Of a DNA stretch of 64,000 nt, positions 34,641 through 43,590 are shown one piece after another. A program made the position numbers and the translations under genes. This DNA is from Deltaproteobacteria bacterium (GTDB lineage Bacteria > Desulfobacterota > Binatia > UBA9968 > JAJDTQ01). Below the pieces are notes generated by a model. It was given only the letters and a program-made list of their open reading frames with translations. It ran no database searches and was not told the DNA's origin. Position 1 is the stretch's first letter, and the number at the start of each line of letters is the position of its first letter. Location: NCBI GenBank assembly GCA_028818775.1, contig JAPPNE010000140.1, forward strand, positions 1 through 64,000, in the 5' to 3' direction.

Positions 34641-34710
34641 TGCCGGACCGGGCAGGCGGGGGCTCCGTGTGCTGGGGGTCCCGAACATCGGCAGAAACCT
34701 GGAGGTAACA

Positions 34711-35751
34711 ATGAAGGCAGTATTGGGTCTCGTGACGCTCGCGTTGTTTTTGTTCGGAGCAGGCTCGGCAGCGGCGGCCGACTTCTACGAGGGCAAGAAG
34801 ATCCGGCTGATCGTCTCGTCCTCGCCCGGCGGCGGCAACGACACCTACTCGCGGTTGCTGGCGCGCCACATCGGCAGGCACATTCCGGGCAACCCGACGA
34901 TCATCGTGCAGAACATGCCGGGAGCCGGCGGCGTCCGCGCGGCCAGCTACATCTACAACAAGGCCAGACGCGACGGCACCGTCATGGAGCAGATCAACTG
35001 GGGGGTGTGGAACTGGCAGGTGGTGGGCGACAAGGCTCGCGGCAGCCAGTTCGACTTCAACAAGATGCAGGCCATCGGCGTGATCGTCATCGAGAACGGC
35101 CTGCTCTACAGCCGCAAGGACCGTTTCAAGACGCTGGACGAGATCAAGAACTCGGGCAAGCTGGCCCGGGTCGGCATCAGCGGCAACCAGTCCAGCGGAT
35201 TCGTGCTCGGGAACATCGTCGAGAAGCTGCGCGGCGAAAAGCTGTTCGAGTACGTCTTCGGCTATCCCGGCGCGCGCCAGTACAGCCTCGCGTTCCGGCA
35301 GGGCGAGGTGGACGTCTCGGGCAACGTGACCTCTTCGTTCATGGATCAGCTCGGGGACATGTGGAAGGCGGGGGACATCATCATGCTCGCCCAGACCGGC
35401 ACGGTGGAGGGCAAGAAGAGTCCGGAGTTCCCCGACGCGCCGTTGCTGGAGGACATGGCCAAGACCGAGAAGCAGAAGAATCTGGTGCGGGCGACCTTCC
35501 TGCTCTCGCGCTACGGACGTCCGTACGCCATGCCCCCCGGAGTTCCCGCGGACCGCGTGGCGCTTGTGCGCAAGGCTTTCGACAACACCATGAAGGACCC
35601 GAAGTTCCTGGCCGAGGCCAAGAAGCTGAAGCGGCCCGTGAGGCCGACGAGCGGTCCAGCCCTTCAGAAGATGTGGAAGGATTCGCTTGGCGCTTCACCG
35701 GAAGACAAGGCCATCGTCAAGCAGATCTTCAATCCCCCCGGCAAGAAGTAA
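34711..35751 (+). CDS. TTT (Bug-type) substrate-binding protein, copy 2
   Basis: A 346-residue tandem paralog of the preceding protein. The signal peptide ends SAAAA; the mature part starts DFYEGKKIRL. NMPGAGGVRAASYIYNKARR, GVWNWQVVGDKARG and SQFDFNKM are almost shared with copy 3, and nucleotide similarity to copy 3 is also high, indicating recent duplication. Differences concentrate around residues 110-150 and in the C-terminal third. A CTGGAGGT SD precedes the ATG at 34711. Its role is carboxylate capture in the periplasm, possibly for a ligand close to but not the same as copy 3. Confidence 0.93.
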   Translation: MKAVLGLVTLALFLFGAGSAAAADFYEGKKIRLIVSSSPGGGNDTYSRLLARHIGRHIPGNPTIIVQNMPGAGGVRAASYIYNKARRDGTVMEQINWGVWNWQVVGDKARGSQFDFNKMQAIGVIVIENGLLYSRKDRFKTLDEIKNSGKLARVGISGNQSSGFVLGNIVEKLRGEKLFEYVFGYPGARQYSLAFRQGEVDVSGNVTSSFMDQLGDMWKAGDIIMLAQTGTVEGKKSPEFPDAPLLEDMAKTEKQKNLVRATFLLSRYGRPYAMPPGVPADRVALVRKAFDNTMKDPKFLAEAKKLKRPVRPTSGPALQKMWKDSLGASPEDKAIVKQIFNPPGKK

Positions 35752-35820
35752 GACAGGATGCTTGATGCAGGGTTCGTGCGTGACGAACCCTGCAGGATTT
35801 CTCAAAGCTGGGAGGTTACC

Positions 35821-36858
35821 ATGCGGACTGTATTGAGTCTCGTGATGCTCGTGCTGCTCCTGTTCGGCGCGGGCTGGGCAGGGGCGGCGGATTTCTACGA
35901 CGGCAAGAAGATCCGCCTGATCGTCTCGTCATCGCCGGGCGGCGGCAACGACACGTACTCGCGGTTGCTGGCGCGCCATCTCGGGCGCAACATTCCCGGA
36001 AACCCGACCATCATCGTGCAGAACATGCCGGGAGCCGGCGGGGTCCGGGCGGCGAGCTATCTCTACAACAAGGCGCGGCGCGACGGCACGGTCATGGAGC
36101 AGATCAACTGGGGGGTGTGGAACTGGCAGGTGGTGGGGGACAAGAGCCGCGGCGGTCAGTTCGACTTCAACAAGATGAACGCCGTCGGCGTGATCGTCAT
36201 CGAGAACGGCCTATTCTACACCCGCAAGGACCGGTTCAAGTCGCTGGATGAGGTCGAGAAGTCGGCCAAGCCGGCCAGGGTCGGCATCAGCGGCAATCAG
36301 TCGGGCGGATTCGTGATGGGCAACATCATCGAAAAGCTTCGCGGCAAGAAGCTGTTCGAGTACGTCTTCGGCTACCCCGGCGCGCGCCAGTACAGCCTGG
36401 CGTTGCGGCAGGGGGAGGTGGACGCCTCGGGCAACGTGACGTCGTCGTTCCTGGATCAGCTCGGGGACATGTGGAAGGCGGGGGAGTTGGTCATGATCGC
36501 GCAGACCGGTACGGTGGAAGGCAAGAAGGCCCCGGAGTTCCCCGACGCGCCTTTGCTGGAGGACATGGCCAAGACAGAGAAGCAGAAGAACCTCGTGCGC
36601 GCGACCTTCCTGCTCTCCCGCTACGGGCGTCCGTACACCCTTCCTCCGGGAGTCCCGGCGGAACGGGTCGCGCTCATCCGCAAGGCCTTCGACGCCACCA
36701 TGAAGGACGAGAAGTTCCTGGCCGAGGCCAAGAAGCTCAAGCGGCCCGTCAACCCCACGAGCGGCGCGGACTTGCAGAAGATGTGGAAGGACTCGCTCAA
36801 CGCCTCGCCGGAAGACAAGGCGATCGTGGCGCAGATCTTCAACCCCAAGGGGAAATAG
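35821..36858 (+). CDS. TTT (Bug-type) substrate-binding protein, copy 3
   Basis: A 345-residue tandem paralog closest to copy 2, with a signal peptide ending AGA and the mature start ADFYDGKKIRLIVSS. It keeps the NMPGAGGVRAASYLYNKARR and GARQYSLALRQGE blocks. GGGAGGTT precedes the ATG at 35821. It is the last of three and is followed by a bidirectional terminator, facing tctBA on the opposite strand. Having three binding proteins for one apparent TctAB pair is a known way of widening the substrate range in this family, but here it is inferred from arrangement only. Confidence 0.93.
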   Translation: MRTVLSLVMLVLLLFGAGWAGAADFYDGKKIRLIVSSSPGGGNDTYSRLLARHLGRNIPGNPTIIVQNMPGAGGVRAASYLYNKARRDGTVMEQINWGVWNWQVVGDKSRGGQFDFNKMNAVGVIVIENGLFYTRKDRFKSLDEVEKSAKPARVGISGNQSGGFVMGNIIEKLRGKKLFEYVFGYPGARQYSLALRQGEVDASGNVTSSFLDQLGDMWKAGELVMIAQTGTVEGKKAPEFPDAPLLEDMAKTEKQKNLVRATFLLSRYGRPYTLPPGVPAERVALIRKAFDATMKDEKFLAEAKKLKRPVNPTSGADLQKMWKDSLNASPEDKAIVAQIFNPKGK

Positions 36859-36890
36859 CAGCGCCGGTCCGAACCGCCTTGTGTTGAAAC

Positions 36891-36934
36891 AAAAGGGCGC
36901 CGGGGACATCCGATCCCCCGGCGCCCTTTTTGTC
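36891..36934. terminator. bidirectional intrinsic terminator
   Basis: The arms AGGGCGCCGGGG and CCCCGGCGCCCT form a perfect stem of about twelve pairs around a short loop. A T-run (TTTTT) follows on the plus strand and TTTTGTTT on the minus strand. It serves the third binding-protein gene and the convergent tctB gene. Confidence 0.85.
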
Positions 36935-36965
36935 TTGAGAGAGCGGGAACGATCCGGCGCGGCCG

Positions 36966-37481
36966 TCACCCCAGCCAGGGCATGAGGCTCTTGAGGAAAT
37001 TCTCGGGCCCGGCAATGAGCGGCTCAAGCCAATGGATGTGCAGGATCTGATCGAAAACGCCGACGAAGAAGACCAGCATGCCGCCGGTGAGCCAGAGCGT
37101 CAACGGCCAGCCCTCCCTGGCCTGGTACTTCAGGTACAAGAGGGTGAACACCGGTACCGTGATGAAGAACCCGAACAGCAGAATGCTGAAGAACATGCCC
37201 AGGAGCCACGCCGCAAAGGTCAGCCCGGCCGCTGCCACCTCGGCCGTGGACATGGTCCAGTCCACCTGCAGGTCGCCGGTTTCCCGCTCCTGGCTCGCGG
37301 TTGTCCTCATGCTGCGGTAGCCGTCCATGACCAGTTGGATCAGCGCCATCACCAGGACCGGCACGCCGACGGAGCGGGGAAACAGGCCCGTGCCCAGTGG
37401 CCAATCCTTGGCGGTGTAGACCATGCCGGCGGCGACCAGGGCGACGAACAGAGTGAACACCAGCGAAGGTGTGACGCGCAT
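36966..37481 (-). CDS. tctB: TTT transporter small membrane subunit TctB
   Basis: A 171-residue integral protein with about four helices (residues 8-24, 80-98, 100-118, 130-150). This is the size and layout of TctB, the small permease subunit. The segment WPLGTGLFPRSVG is typical. It lies three bases downstream of tctA on the same strand, and the pair is co-transcribed. It works with TctA and periplasmic binding proteins to import carboxylates using the proton or sodium gradient. TctB sequences diverge quickly, so the call rests partly on context. Confidence 0.87.
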   Translation of the reverse strand: MRVTPSLVFTLFVALVAAGMVYTAKDWPLGTGLFPRSVGVPVLVMALIQLVMDGYRSMRTTASQERETGDLQVDWTMSTAEVAAAGLTFAAWLLGMFFSILLFGFFITVPVFTLLYLKYQAREGWPLTLWLTGGMLVFFVGVFDQILHIHWLEPLIAGPENFLKSLMPWLG

Positions 37482-37483
37482 GG

Positions 37484-38983
37484 CTACTCTCCCTCCCCCG
37501 TGATTCCCGTGAGCTGCCGGACCTTACGCTCCTGCTTGACGCTGTAGTAGATGGTCGCGATGGTGACCGCGAGCACCACCAGGACCAGCGGCCGGATGAG
37601 AAACGCGGCGCCGTAGGCACGGACGGAAATGAAGAGGTACCGCTCGATGAGCCCGCCCAGCAGAAATCCCAGGAGCAGCGGCGGCCGGGGCCATCCGCAC
37701 CGTTTCATGATCCATCCCAGCAGCCCGAAGAGCAGCACCGTCACCAGGTCGAAGATGCTGGCGGTGGCTTGATAGGCGGCGAGGAACACCACCACCGTCA
37801 CCAGCGGCGCCAGGATGTTGATCCGTACCGAAGAGATCTTGGCGAGCTGGTTGGTGAAGCAAAGCGCGATGACCGTGGCCATGATGTTGGCGATGGCCGT
37901 GCTCCACACGATGGAGTAGGTGAGATCCAGGTGCTCGTTCAGCATGGAGGGGCCCGGTTGCAGGCCGTGGATCATGAAGGCGCCGATGAGGAGCGCCATG
38001 GATGCACTGCCGGGAATGCCGAAGGCCAGCGTGGGCACCAGGGCGCCGCCCTGCTTGGCGTTGTTGGCGCTTTCCGGGGCGATGACGCCGCGGACGTCGC
38101 CCGAGCCGAAGGTCAGGGCGGCGTCCTTGCACGTAGACTTGGCGTGTCCGTAGGCGAGCCAGTCCACCACCGCGGAGCCCAGGCCCGGGATGATGCCGAC
38201 CCAGGTGCCCAGGAAGGCGCAGCGGAGCATCAGCCACCAGTTGGCGAAGACGTCCCGGATGCCGTGCCCCACGCCCTTCATGGCCTGTTTGGGCACGCTG
38301 CTGATCTGCTTGCCCTCGATCACCATGTCCGCCAGCTCGGGCAGCGCGAAGATCCCCAGGCTCACCACGATGATGTTGAGACCGTCGAACAGGTAGAGCG
38401 AATCGAAGGTCCAGCGCAGGAGCCCTTCCTGCTTGTCGATCCCGATCATCGACAGCAACAGGCCCATGCCGCCGGCGACGATGCCCTTGAGGGGGACGCG
38501 GCCGCTCAGGATGGCGACCATGGAAATGCCCATGATGCCCAGGGAGAAGAGCTCCGGCGCGGCGAACAGGAGCACGAGCGGCTTCAGAATGGGAATCAGC
38601 ATTCCCAGGATGACGGCACCGACGACGCCGCCCAGGAGCGACGAGAAGTAGGCGGCGCCGAAGGCCCGCCCCGCCTCCCCCTTGCGGGCCATGGGGTGGC
38701 CGTCCAGGATCGTGGCCTGGGAACCCACCGTTCCCGGAACCGCGAACAGCACCGAGGGGATGGTGTCGGTGGTCACCGGCACCGAGGAGAGGGCCACCAG
38801 CATGGCGATGGCCGCGGTCGGGTCCATGTCGAACGTGAACGGCAGCAACAGTGCCAGGCCGACGACGCCGCCCAGTCCCGGGATGGCTCCCAGCGCCATG
38901 CCCACCACGACTCCGAAAGTTATGAAGAGAAACCGTTCCACGCTGAACAGCGCGGTCAGGCCATCGGCCATTGCTTCGAACAC
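37484..38983 (-). CDS. tctA: TTT transporter large permease subunit TctA
   Basis: A 499-residue multispan permease with about twelve helices. Family hallmarks are GVVVGMALGAIPGLGGVVGLALLLP (partly quoted as GAIPGLGGVVG), PSVLFAVPGTVGSQATILDG, GIIPGLGSAVVDWLAYGHAK and VIAPESANNAKQGGALVPTL. It starts with GTG at 38983 after an AGGAG site. It forms an operon with tctB. Three matching binding proteins are encoded convergently beyond the terminator. It transports the carboxylate delivered by those proteins. Confidence 0.95.
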   Translation of the reverse strand: MFEAMADGLTALFSVERFLFITFGVVVGMALGAIPGLGGVVGLALLLPFTFDMDPTAAIAMLVALSSVPVTTDTIPSVLFAVPGTVGSQATILDGHPMARKGEAGRAFGAAYFSSLLGGVVGAVILGMLIPILKPLVLLFAAPELFSLGIMGISMVAILSGRVPLKGIVAGGMGLLLSMIGIDKQEGLLRWTFDSLYLFDGLNIIVVSLGIFALPELADMVIEGKQISSVPKQAMKGVGHGIRDVFANWWLMLRCAFLGTWVGIIPGLGSAVVDWLAYGHAKSTCKDAALTFGSGDVRGVIAPESANNAKQGGALVPTLAFGIPGSASMALLIGAFMIHGLQPGPSMLNEHLDLTYSIVWSTAIANIMATVIALCFTNQLAKISSVRINILAPLVTVVVFLAAYQATASIFDLVTVLLFGLLGWIMKRCGWPRPPLLLGFLLGGLIERYLFISVRAYGAAFLIRPLVLVVLAVTIATIYYSVKQERKVRQLTGITGEGE

Positions 38984-39054
38984 GTGACGCTCCTGGTTCG
39001 TGTATTGGAGCCCAAGTTTATAGATGAAAAATCAGTATTTCTGAACAGTGGGGC

Positions 39055-41880
39055 TCACGGCTTGTATTCATACGCCTCGGCCGCCGGCTTGTACGCCCGC
39101 GGCAGCCACAGCGGGCGGCGCAGGTTCTGCGGCCCGGGCGCCGGCCGGGTCAGCTTGAGCCAGCGCTTGTACACCTCGTGCGACTTGTTGGTGTCGACGA
39201 AGATGTCGCCGTAGCGGTCGTCTCCCGTGGGCCTCTCCACCCGCACCTTCTGGTGCCAGCAGTGCTGTCCGCTGATGTTGTCGGGCTGCACCGGGAAGGT
39301 CAGGTTCTGATGCACCCCGGCCTCCTGCCACCATACCCGGCCGGAGTCCTTGTCGGCGCTCTCGAAGGGCTGGACGCCGTGGACCTGCCGCATCATCCAC
39401 TGGCCCGGCGCCAGTTGCTCCAGGTTCACCAGGGCGGTGGCGAAACGGCCGCCGCCGGTTTCCTCCTTGAGGCGCCAGCGCCCCAGGTGGTGCGAGCACG
39501 CCACCACGCCCGGGCGGATGCCCTCGGTGACCCACACCCGGTCCACGAACCAGCCGATCTCGGTGTGCACCTTGACGAGGTCGCCGGTGCCGACCCCGAG
39601 GCGTTCGGCGTCGCTCGGATGCAGCCACACCGGGTTCTTGTGCGAGATCTCGTAGAGCCACTTGGCGTTGGCCGAGCGGCTGTGGATCAGCGTGGGCAGG
39701 CGGAAGGTGGGCAGCAGCAGCATCTCGCCCTTGGCGGCGTCGATGTTGGAGCGGTGCACGTGGCTCTTGATGTAGCCGGGGTAGCGGTGCTCCGGCCACT
39801 TCCAGTCCTTCAGCGTCGCGGAATAGAACTCCATCTTGCGCGACGGCGTGGGGAAGCCGGCGTAGCCCTTGCCGTCGACCTCCACGCCGATGACGGCGCC
39901 GCCCTTGGAGACGACCCTGGTGACCGGGTCCACCGCGGCCTCGGCCATGTCGGCTTCCTTGATCTCGTTGGCGTGGCTGCTGTAGATGTTCTCGGCCACC
40001 AGGAAGGCGCCGTAGCGGCGCATGTACTCCAGCGGCGAGATGTTTTCCCTGGCCGCGGCTTCAGGCAGTCCCGGCACGCTGTTCTCGAACATCCACTGGT
40101 AGTACTCGGAAACCGTGAGCTTCTCGCCCGGCCGGTAGGGCGACTCGAAGTACTTGCGGATGCCCAGGGAGCCGTCGGGGTCGATGCGCCAGGACAGCTC
40201 GATCCAGAACTCGTCCTCCTCCCATACCTCGCCGAGCCCGGCCTCCGCGTGCGCTTCCCAGGTGGTGTCGAAGGTCTTGCCCCGCCGCTCCAGCGCCACC
40301 CGCAGCACCGGCTGGCGGAAGCCGATCCAGCGCGCCGAGTGAGTCTCCTGGCTCATGAGGTCGTGGCGCTCGGACGCCAGCCCCATGGGCAGCACGTAGT
40401 CCGCGAACCACGCGGTCTCGCTCCAGGTGGGCGTCAGGCACGCGTGGCGCTCCACCTTGGCCTCGTCGCTCAGCATCTCGATCCAGCTCATGCCGTCCGG
40501 GTTGGTCCACACCGGGTTGTAGACCCGGGTGAAGTACACCGCCAGCTTGCCCCGGCCCTCCTTCACCAGGTGGGGCAGGAGAAAGCTCATCTCGAAGAAG
40601 GCCAGCGGGTATTCGGGCGGGTACATGAGCGTGTTCCACACCTTGGCCGGCGGCGGCATCATCGGCGGCGCCGGGATGAACTTGTTCCAGGCATTGGGGG
40701 TCGTGCCCCCGGGAGTGCCCACGGCGCCCGCCAGCACCACCAGGAACTCCAGCGCCCGCGCCACTTCCCAGCCGCCCAGGTTGCCGGCGGCGGCGTTGCG
40801 CCACACGTGGGTGGCCAGGGCCGAGCCGGCGCGGGCTACCTCGTGGGCGACTTCCACAATCATCGCCGCGTCCACCCCGGACTCGGCCGCCGCGAACTCC
40901 GGCGTGTACTGTCCGTAAAGGGTCTTCAGCTCCTCCTCGAACCGTTCGAAGGTCTGCGGGGCGTCCGGATGCTCCTGGCGCAGGAACTGCTCCCAGTTGA
41001 CCCACTTCCTCACGAACTCCCGGTCGTAGAGGCCTTCCTGCAGCAGCACGTTGCAGATCGCCAGCAGCACCGCGGCTTCGGTGCCGGGCCAGGTGGGGAG
41101 CCAGTAGTCGGCCTTGGACGCGGTATTGGACAGCCGCGTGTCGATGACGGCGACCTTGGCGCCGCGCTCCTTGGCCTCGATGATGCGCTGGGCGTGAGGG
41201 TTGAAGTAGTGGCCGGTCTCCAGGTGCGAGCTCAGCAGCAGCATGAAGCGCGCGTTGGCGTGGTCGGGCGAGGGGCGGTCGATGCCGCACCAGAAGGCGT
41301 AGCCCGTGCGCGCGCCGGCGGAGCAGACGTTGGTGTGGCTGTTGTGGGCGTCGATGCCCCAGGCGTGCATGATGCGCTGGTGGTAGAGCAGCTCATGCCC
41401 GGGCCGCCCCACGTGGTACATGATCTCGTTGCGCCGGTCCTCCTCCAGGGCCTTGCGAATGCGCCCGGCCATGTCGTCCAGCACCTCGTCCCAGGTGACC
41501 CGCTCCCACTGGCCGCCGCCCCGATGTCCCACCCGCTTCATGGGATAGAGGATGCGCTCGGGGTCGTTTACCTGGTTGATGGTGGCCGGCCCCTTGGCGC
41601 AGTTCCGCCCCCGGCTGCCGGGGTGTTCCGGATTGCCCTCGAACTTGCGGATCTTGAGGGTCTCCTTGTCCACGTAGGCCAGCAGCCCGCACGCGGCCTC
41701 GCAGTTGAAGCAGATGGTGGGGACCAGGTCGTAGCGCCGCTCCACCCGCCTGGGCCACGCCGCCGCGTCGTACTCGGTCCAGTCCAGCCAGCGCTCGCGC
41801 GGCGGGAAGTTGCGCAGGCCGCCCTGGGGCGGCTCCAGGTTGGCGGCGTCGGGGCTCAGGGGTTGCGGTTCGTTTTTCAT
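39055..41880 (-). CDS. molybdopterin oxidoreductase catalytic subunit (DMSO-reductase superfamily), no Tat signal
   Basis: A 941-residue Mo/W-bis-MGD enzyme. The N-terminal [4Fe-4S] site is Cys57, Cys60, Cys64 and Cys94 (CFNCEAAC, RNCAKG). A likely metal ligand is Cys187 (HTNVCSAG). A molybdopterin-dinucleotide-binding C-terminal domain (LPTFRLPTLIHSRSANAK, HLGRWRLKE) is complete. There is no Tat signal peptide, so unlike most relatives it should face the cytoplasm. It is just downstream of a ferredoxin-NrfD fusion on the same strand; together they resemble the cytoplasm-facing SoeABC sulfite dehydrogenase or related two-gene complexes. No maturation chaperone is adjacent. The substrate is not determined. 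Confidence 0.85.
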   Translation of the reverse strand: MKNEPQPLSPDAANLEPPQGGLRNFPPRERWLDWTEYDAAAWPRRVERRYDLVPTICFNCEAACGLLAYVDKETLKIRKFEGNPEHPGSRGRNCAKGPATINQVNDPERILYPMKRVGHRGGGQWERVTWDEVLDDMAGRIRKALEEDRRNEIMYHVGRPGHELLYHQRIMHAWGIDAHNSHTNVCSAGARTGYAFWCGIDRPSPDHANARFMLLLSSHLETGHYFNPHAQRIIEAKERGAKVAVIDTRLSNTASKADYWLPTWPGTEAAVLLAICNVLLQEGLYDREFVRKWVNWEQFLRQEHPDAPQTFERFEEELKTLYGQYTPEFAAAESGVDAAMIVEVAHEVARAGSALATHVWRNAAAGNLGGWEVARALEFLVVLAGAVGTPGGTTPNAWNKFIPAPPMMPPPAKVWNTLMYPPEYPLAFFEMSFLLPHLVKEGRGKLAVYFTRVYNPVWTNPDGMSWIEMLSDEAKVERHACLTPTWSETAWFADYVLPMGLASERHDLMSQETHSARWIGFRQPVLRVALERRGKTFDTTWEAHAEAGLGEVWEEDEFWIELSWRIDPDGSLGIRKYFESPYRPGEKLTVSEYYQWMFENSVPGLPEAAARENISPLEYMRRYGAFLVAENIYSSHANEIKEADMAEAAVDPVTRVVSKGGAVIGVEVDGKGYAGFPTPSRKMEFYSATLKDWKWPEHRYPGYIKSHVHRSNIDAAKGEMLLLPTFRLPTLIHSRSANAKWLYEISHKNPVWLHPSDAERLGVGTGDLVKVHTEIGWFVDRVWVTEGIRPGVVACSHHLGRWRLKEETGGGRFATALVNLEQLAPGQWMMRQVHGVQPFESADKDSGRVWWQEAGVHQNLTFPVQPDNISGQHCWHQKVRVERPTGDDRYGDIFVDTNKSHEVYKRWLKLTRPAPGPQNLRRPLWLPRAYKPAAEAYEYKP

Positions 41881-41955
41881 GGAGGTGGATTTCCTAACGG
41901 TCTTCGAGGTTCGATGTTCGCCGAAGCCAACGCTTCAACGCGTCGCGCGGTTTTC

Positions 41956-43491
41956 CTAGCTGAGGGGTACGGATTGGCCGGCCTCGACCCACAGGCTCTC
42001 GAACGCCCAGAGTCCGGCGAGGGCCAGCAGCGCGGCCAGAGGGTTCAGGAACCAGGAGGCCTCCGCCTGCGCCCCGGCCCATACGAGGAAGATCACCGGT
42101 AGGACGATGCCCACGGCCATGAACAGGCCCCAGAACTTCTCCTTGAGCGCACCGCGGGTGAGCAGTTCGGTGGCGCGCCGCACGTCCTCGCTGATGGGTG
42201 TCAGCGCGACCTCTCCAAGCACCAGACCGCCGGTGATGATCAGCGAGACCATGAGCACGGTGGTCAGGGCCGCCATCGCACCGCCGTCGAGTCCGCCGGC
42301 GAGGCCCACCAGGATCAGCACGGCGGCGCCGGCGGTGACCGCCTGGACGATGAGGTGCCAGAAGAACAGCGGGCTCTGCCACAGGTCCCGCCCCTTGGCC
42401 TGCGCGAACAGGAACGCGGTGTACCCGGCGGCACCGATGCCGAAAACGACGCAGGCCGCCACCACCCATCCGGGCACGGCCGCGCCGCCGATCCCGTACG
42501 CGAGCCACACGAGGCTGACCAGCGAGTAGGCCATCAGGATGTAGCCGCCCAGCACCAGCCATGAGCGCGGGTTGGGCTTGGTGAGCAGGTAGTAGAAGCG
42601 GTCGGGCCGCTTGAGGTCGAATACGAGAAGGCCTGTGGTGAGGCCGGTGAACACCAGCGCCAGCACCGGGCCCGTGATGTTCAGCAGCGGCCCGTCCTGG
42701 AGCCGTCCCAGGACCATCAGCAGCGCCGCCACCAGCAGCACGCCGGCGCCGATGGACTTGGTCCAGAGATAGGCGGCGATCTTCGACCCCCAGGGCCGCG
42801 GGTGCGGCACGTCGTAGACTTCGCGCGCGCCGCCGGGGACCGGGCTGCCGTGTCTCGAGGCCGAGAGGGCGTAGAGGTCTTCCCCCGGGTACTTGTCGGC
42901 CCAGAAGTGGGTGTCGGCGGTCTCGGTCATGGTGGGCTGGAGCGCGTCCTCCTCCACGCCGACGTAGAAGAGCTTGGGGTGGGTGCCCTTGTGCGGCTTG
43001 CGCAGCGACACCTTGCGCGTGGCCACGGTGCGGGAGATTCGGCTTTCCGGGTCGTCCAGATCGCCCGACAGGATGGCCTGGGTGGGGCACACCACCTCGC
43101 ACGCGGGCTGCAGCCCCAGCTCGACGCGGTGCGCGCAGAAGTTGCACTTGGCCGCGGTGTTGTGGTCGGGGTCGATGTACAGGGCGTCGTAGGGGCAGGC
43201 CTGCATGCACGACTTGCAGCCGATGCAGCGGTCGTTGTCGAAGTCGACGATGCCGTTGGGGCTGCGGTAGAGCGCCACCGTGGGACAGATCTCGATGCAC
43301 GGCGCGTCGTCGCAGTGGTTGCACCGGAGCACCGCGAAGTGGCGGCTCGTGGCCGGGAAGGCCCCCTTCTCGATGTACTTCACCCAAGTGCGGTTCACCC
43401 CCACGGGCACGTCGTGCTCGTCCTTGCACGCCACGGTGCAGGCGTGGCAGCCGATGCAGCGGTCCTGGTCGATGACGAATCCGTAACGCAT
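41956..43491 (-). CDS. ferredoxin-NrfD fusion, membrane anchor and electron-transfer subunit
   Basis: A 511-residue fusion. Residues 1-190 hold four [4Fe-4S] Cys groups: CIGCHACTVAC, CNHCDDAPCIEIC, CIGCKSCMQAC and CNFCAHRVELGLQPAC. Residues about 245-500 are eight hydrophobic helices of the NrfD/PsrC quinone-binding type. The family normally uses separate NrfC-like and NrfD-like genes. The ATG at 43491 has a GGAGGGA site and a good promoter (43511-43540). It passes electrons between the molybdoenzyme encoded just downstream and the quinone pool. Together the two genes form the whole complex in this window. Confidence 0.9.
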   Translation of the reverse strand: MRYGFVIDQDRCIGCHACTVACKDEHDVPVGVNRTWVKYIEKGAFPATSRHFAVLRCNHCDDAPCIEICPTVALYRSPNGIVDFDNDRCIGCKSCMQACPYDALYIDPDHNTAAKCNFCAHRVELGLQPACEVVCPTQAILSGDLDDPESRISRTVATRKVSLRKPHKGTHPKLFYVGVEEDALQPTMTETADTHFWADKYPGEDLYALSASRHGSPVPGGAREVYDVPHPRPWGSKIAAYLWTKSIGAGVLLVAALLMVLGRLQDGPLLNITGPVLALVFTGLTTGLLVFDLKRPDRFYYLLTKPNPRSWLVLGGYILMAYSLVSLVWLAYGIGGAAVPGWVVAACVVFGIGAAGYTAFLFAQAKGRDLWQSPLFFWHLIVQAVTAGAAVLILVGLAGGLDGGAMAALTTVLMVSLIITGGLVLGEVALTPISEDVRRATELLTRGALKEKFWGLFMAVGIVLPVIFLVWAGAQAEASWFLNPLAALLALAGLWAFESLWVEAGQSVPLS

Positions 43492-43510
43492 GAAGTCCCT
43501 CCAAAGCGGG

Positions 43511-43540
43511 TATATATCCGCCGGAACTCGGGACAGTCAA
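43511..43540 (-). promoter_or_regulatory. predicted promoter of the molybdoenzyme operon
   Basis: On the minus strand TTGACT, an 18-base spacer and TATATA (4 of 6 to TATAAT) lie 20 bases before the start at 43491. The gap is the 99-base divergent space with the CoA-transferase gene. Confidence 0.5.
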
Positions 43541-43590
43541 ACCGCCATGCGGCTTGCTTGACCGGGGCCAACCCGCTAGAACCCTCTGCC

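Noticed and set aside
39178-42102. Plus-strand frame of 974 codons opposite the molybdoenzyme
   Set aside because: An antisense shadow of a real gene with intact FeS and Mo-ligand motifs; the plus-strand translation is compositionally biased.
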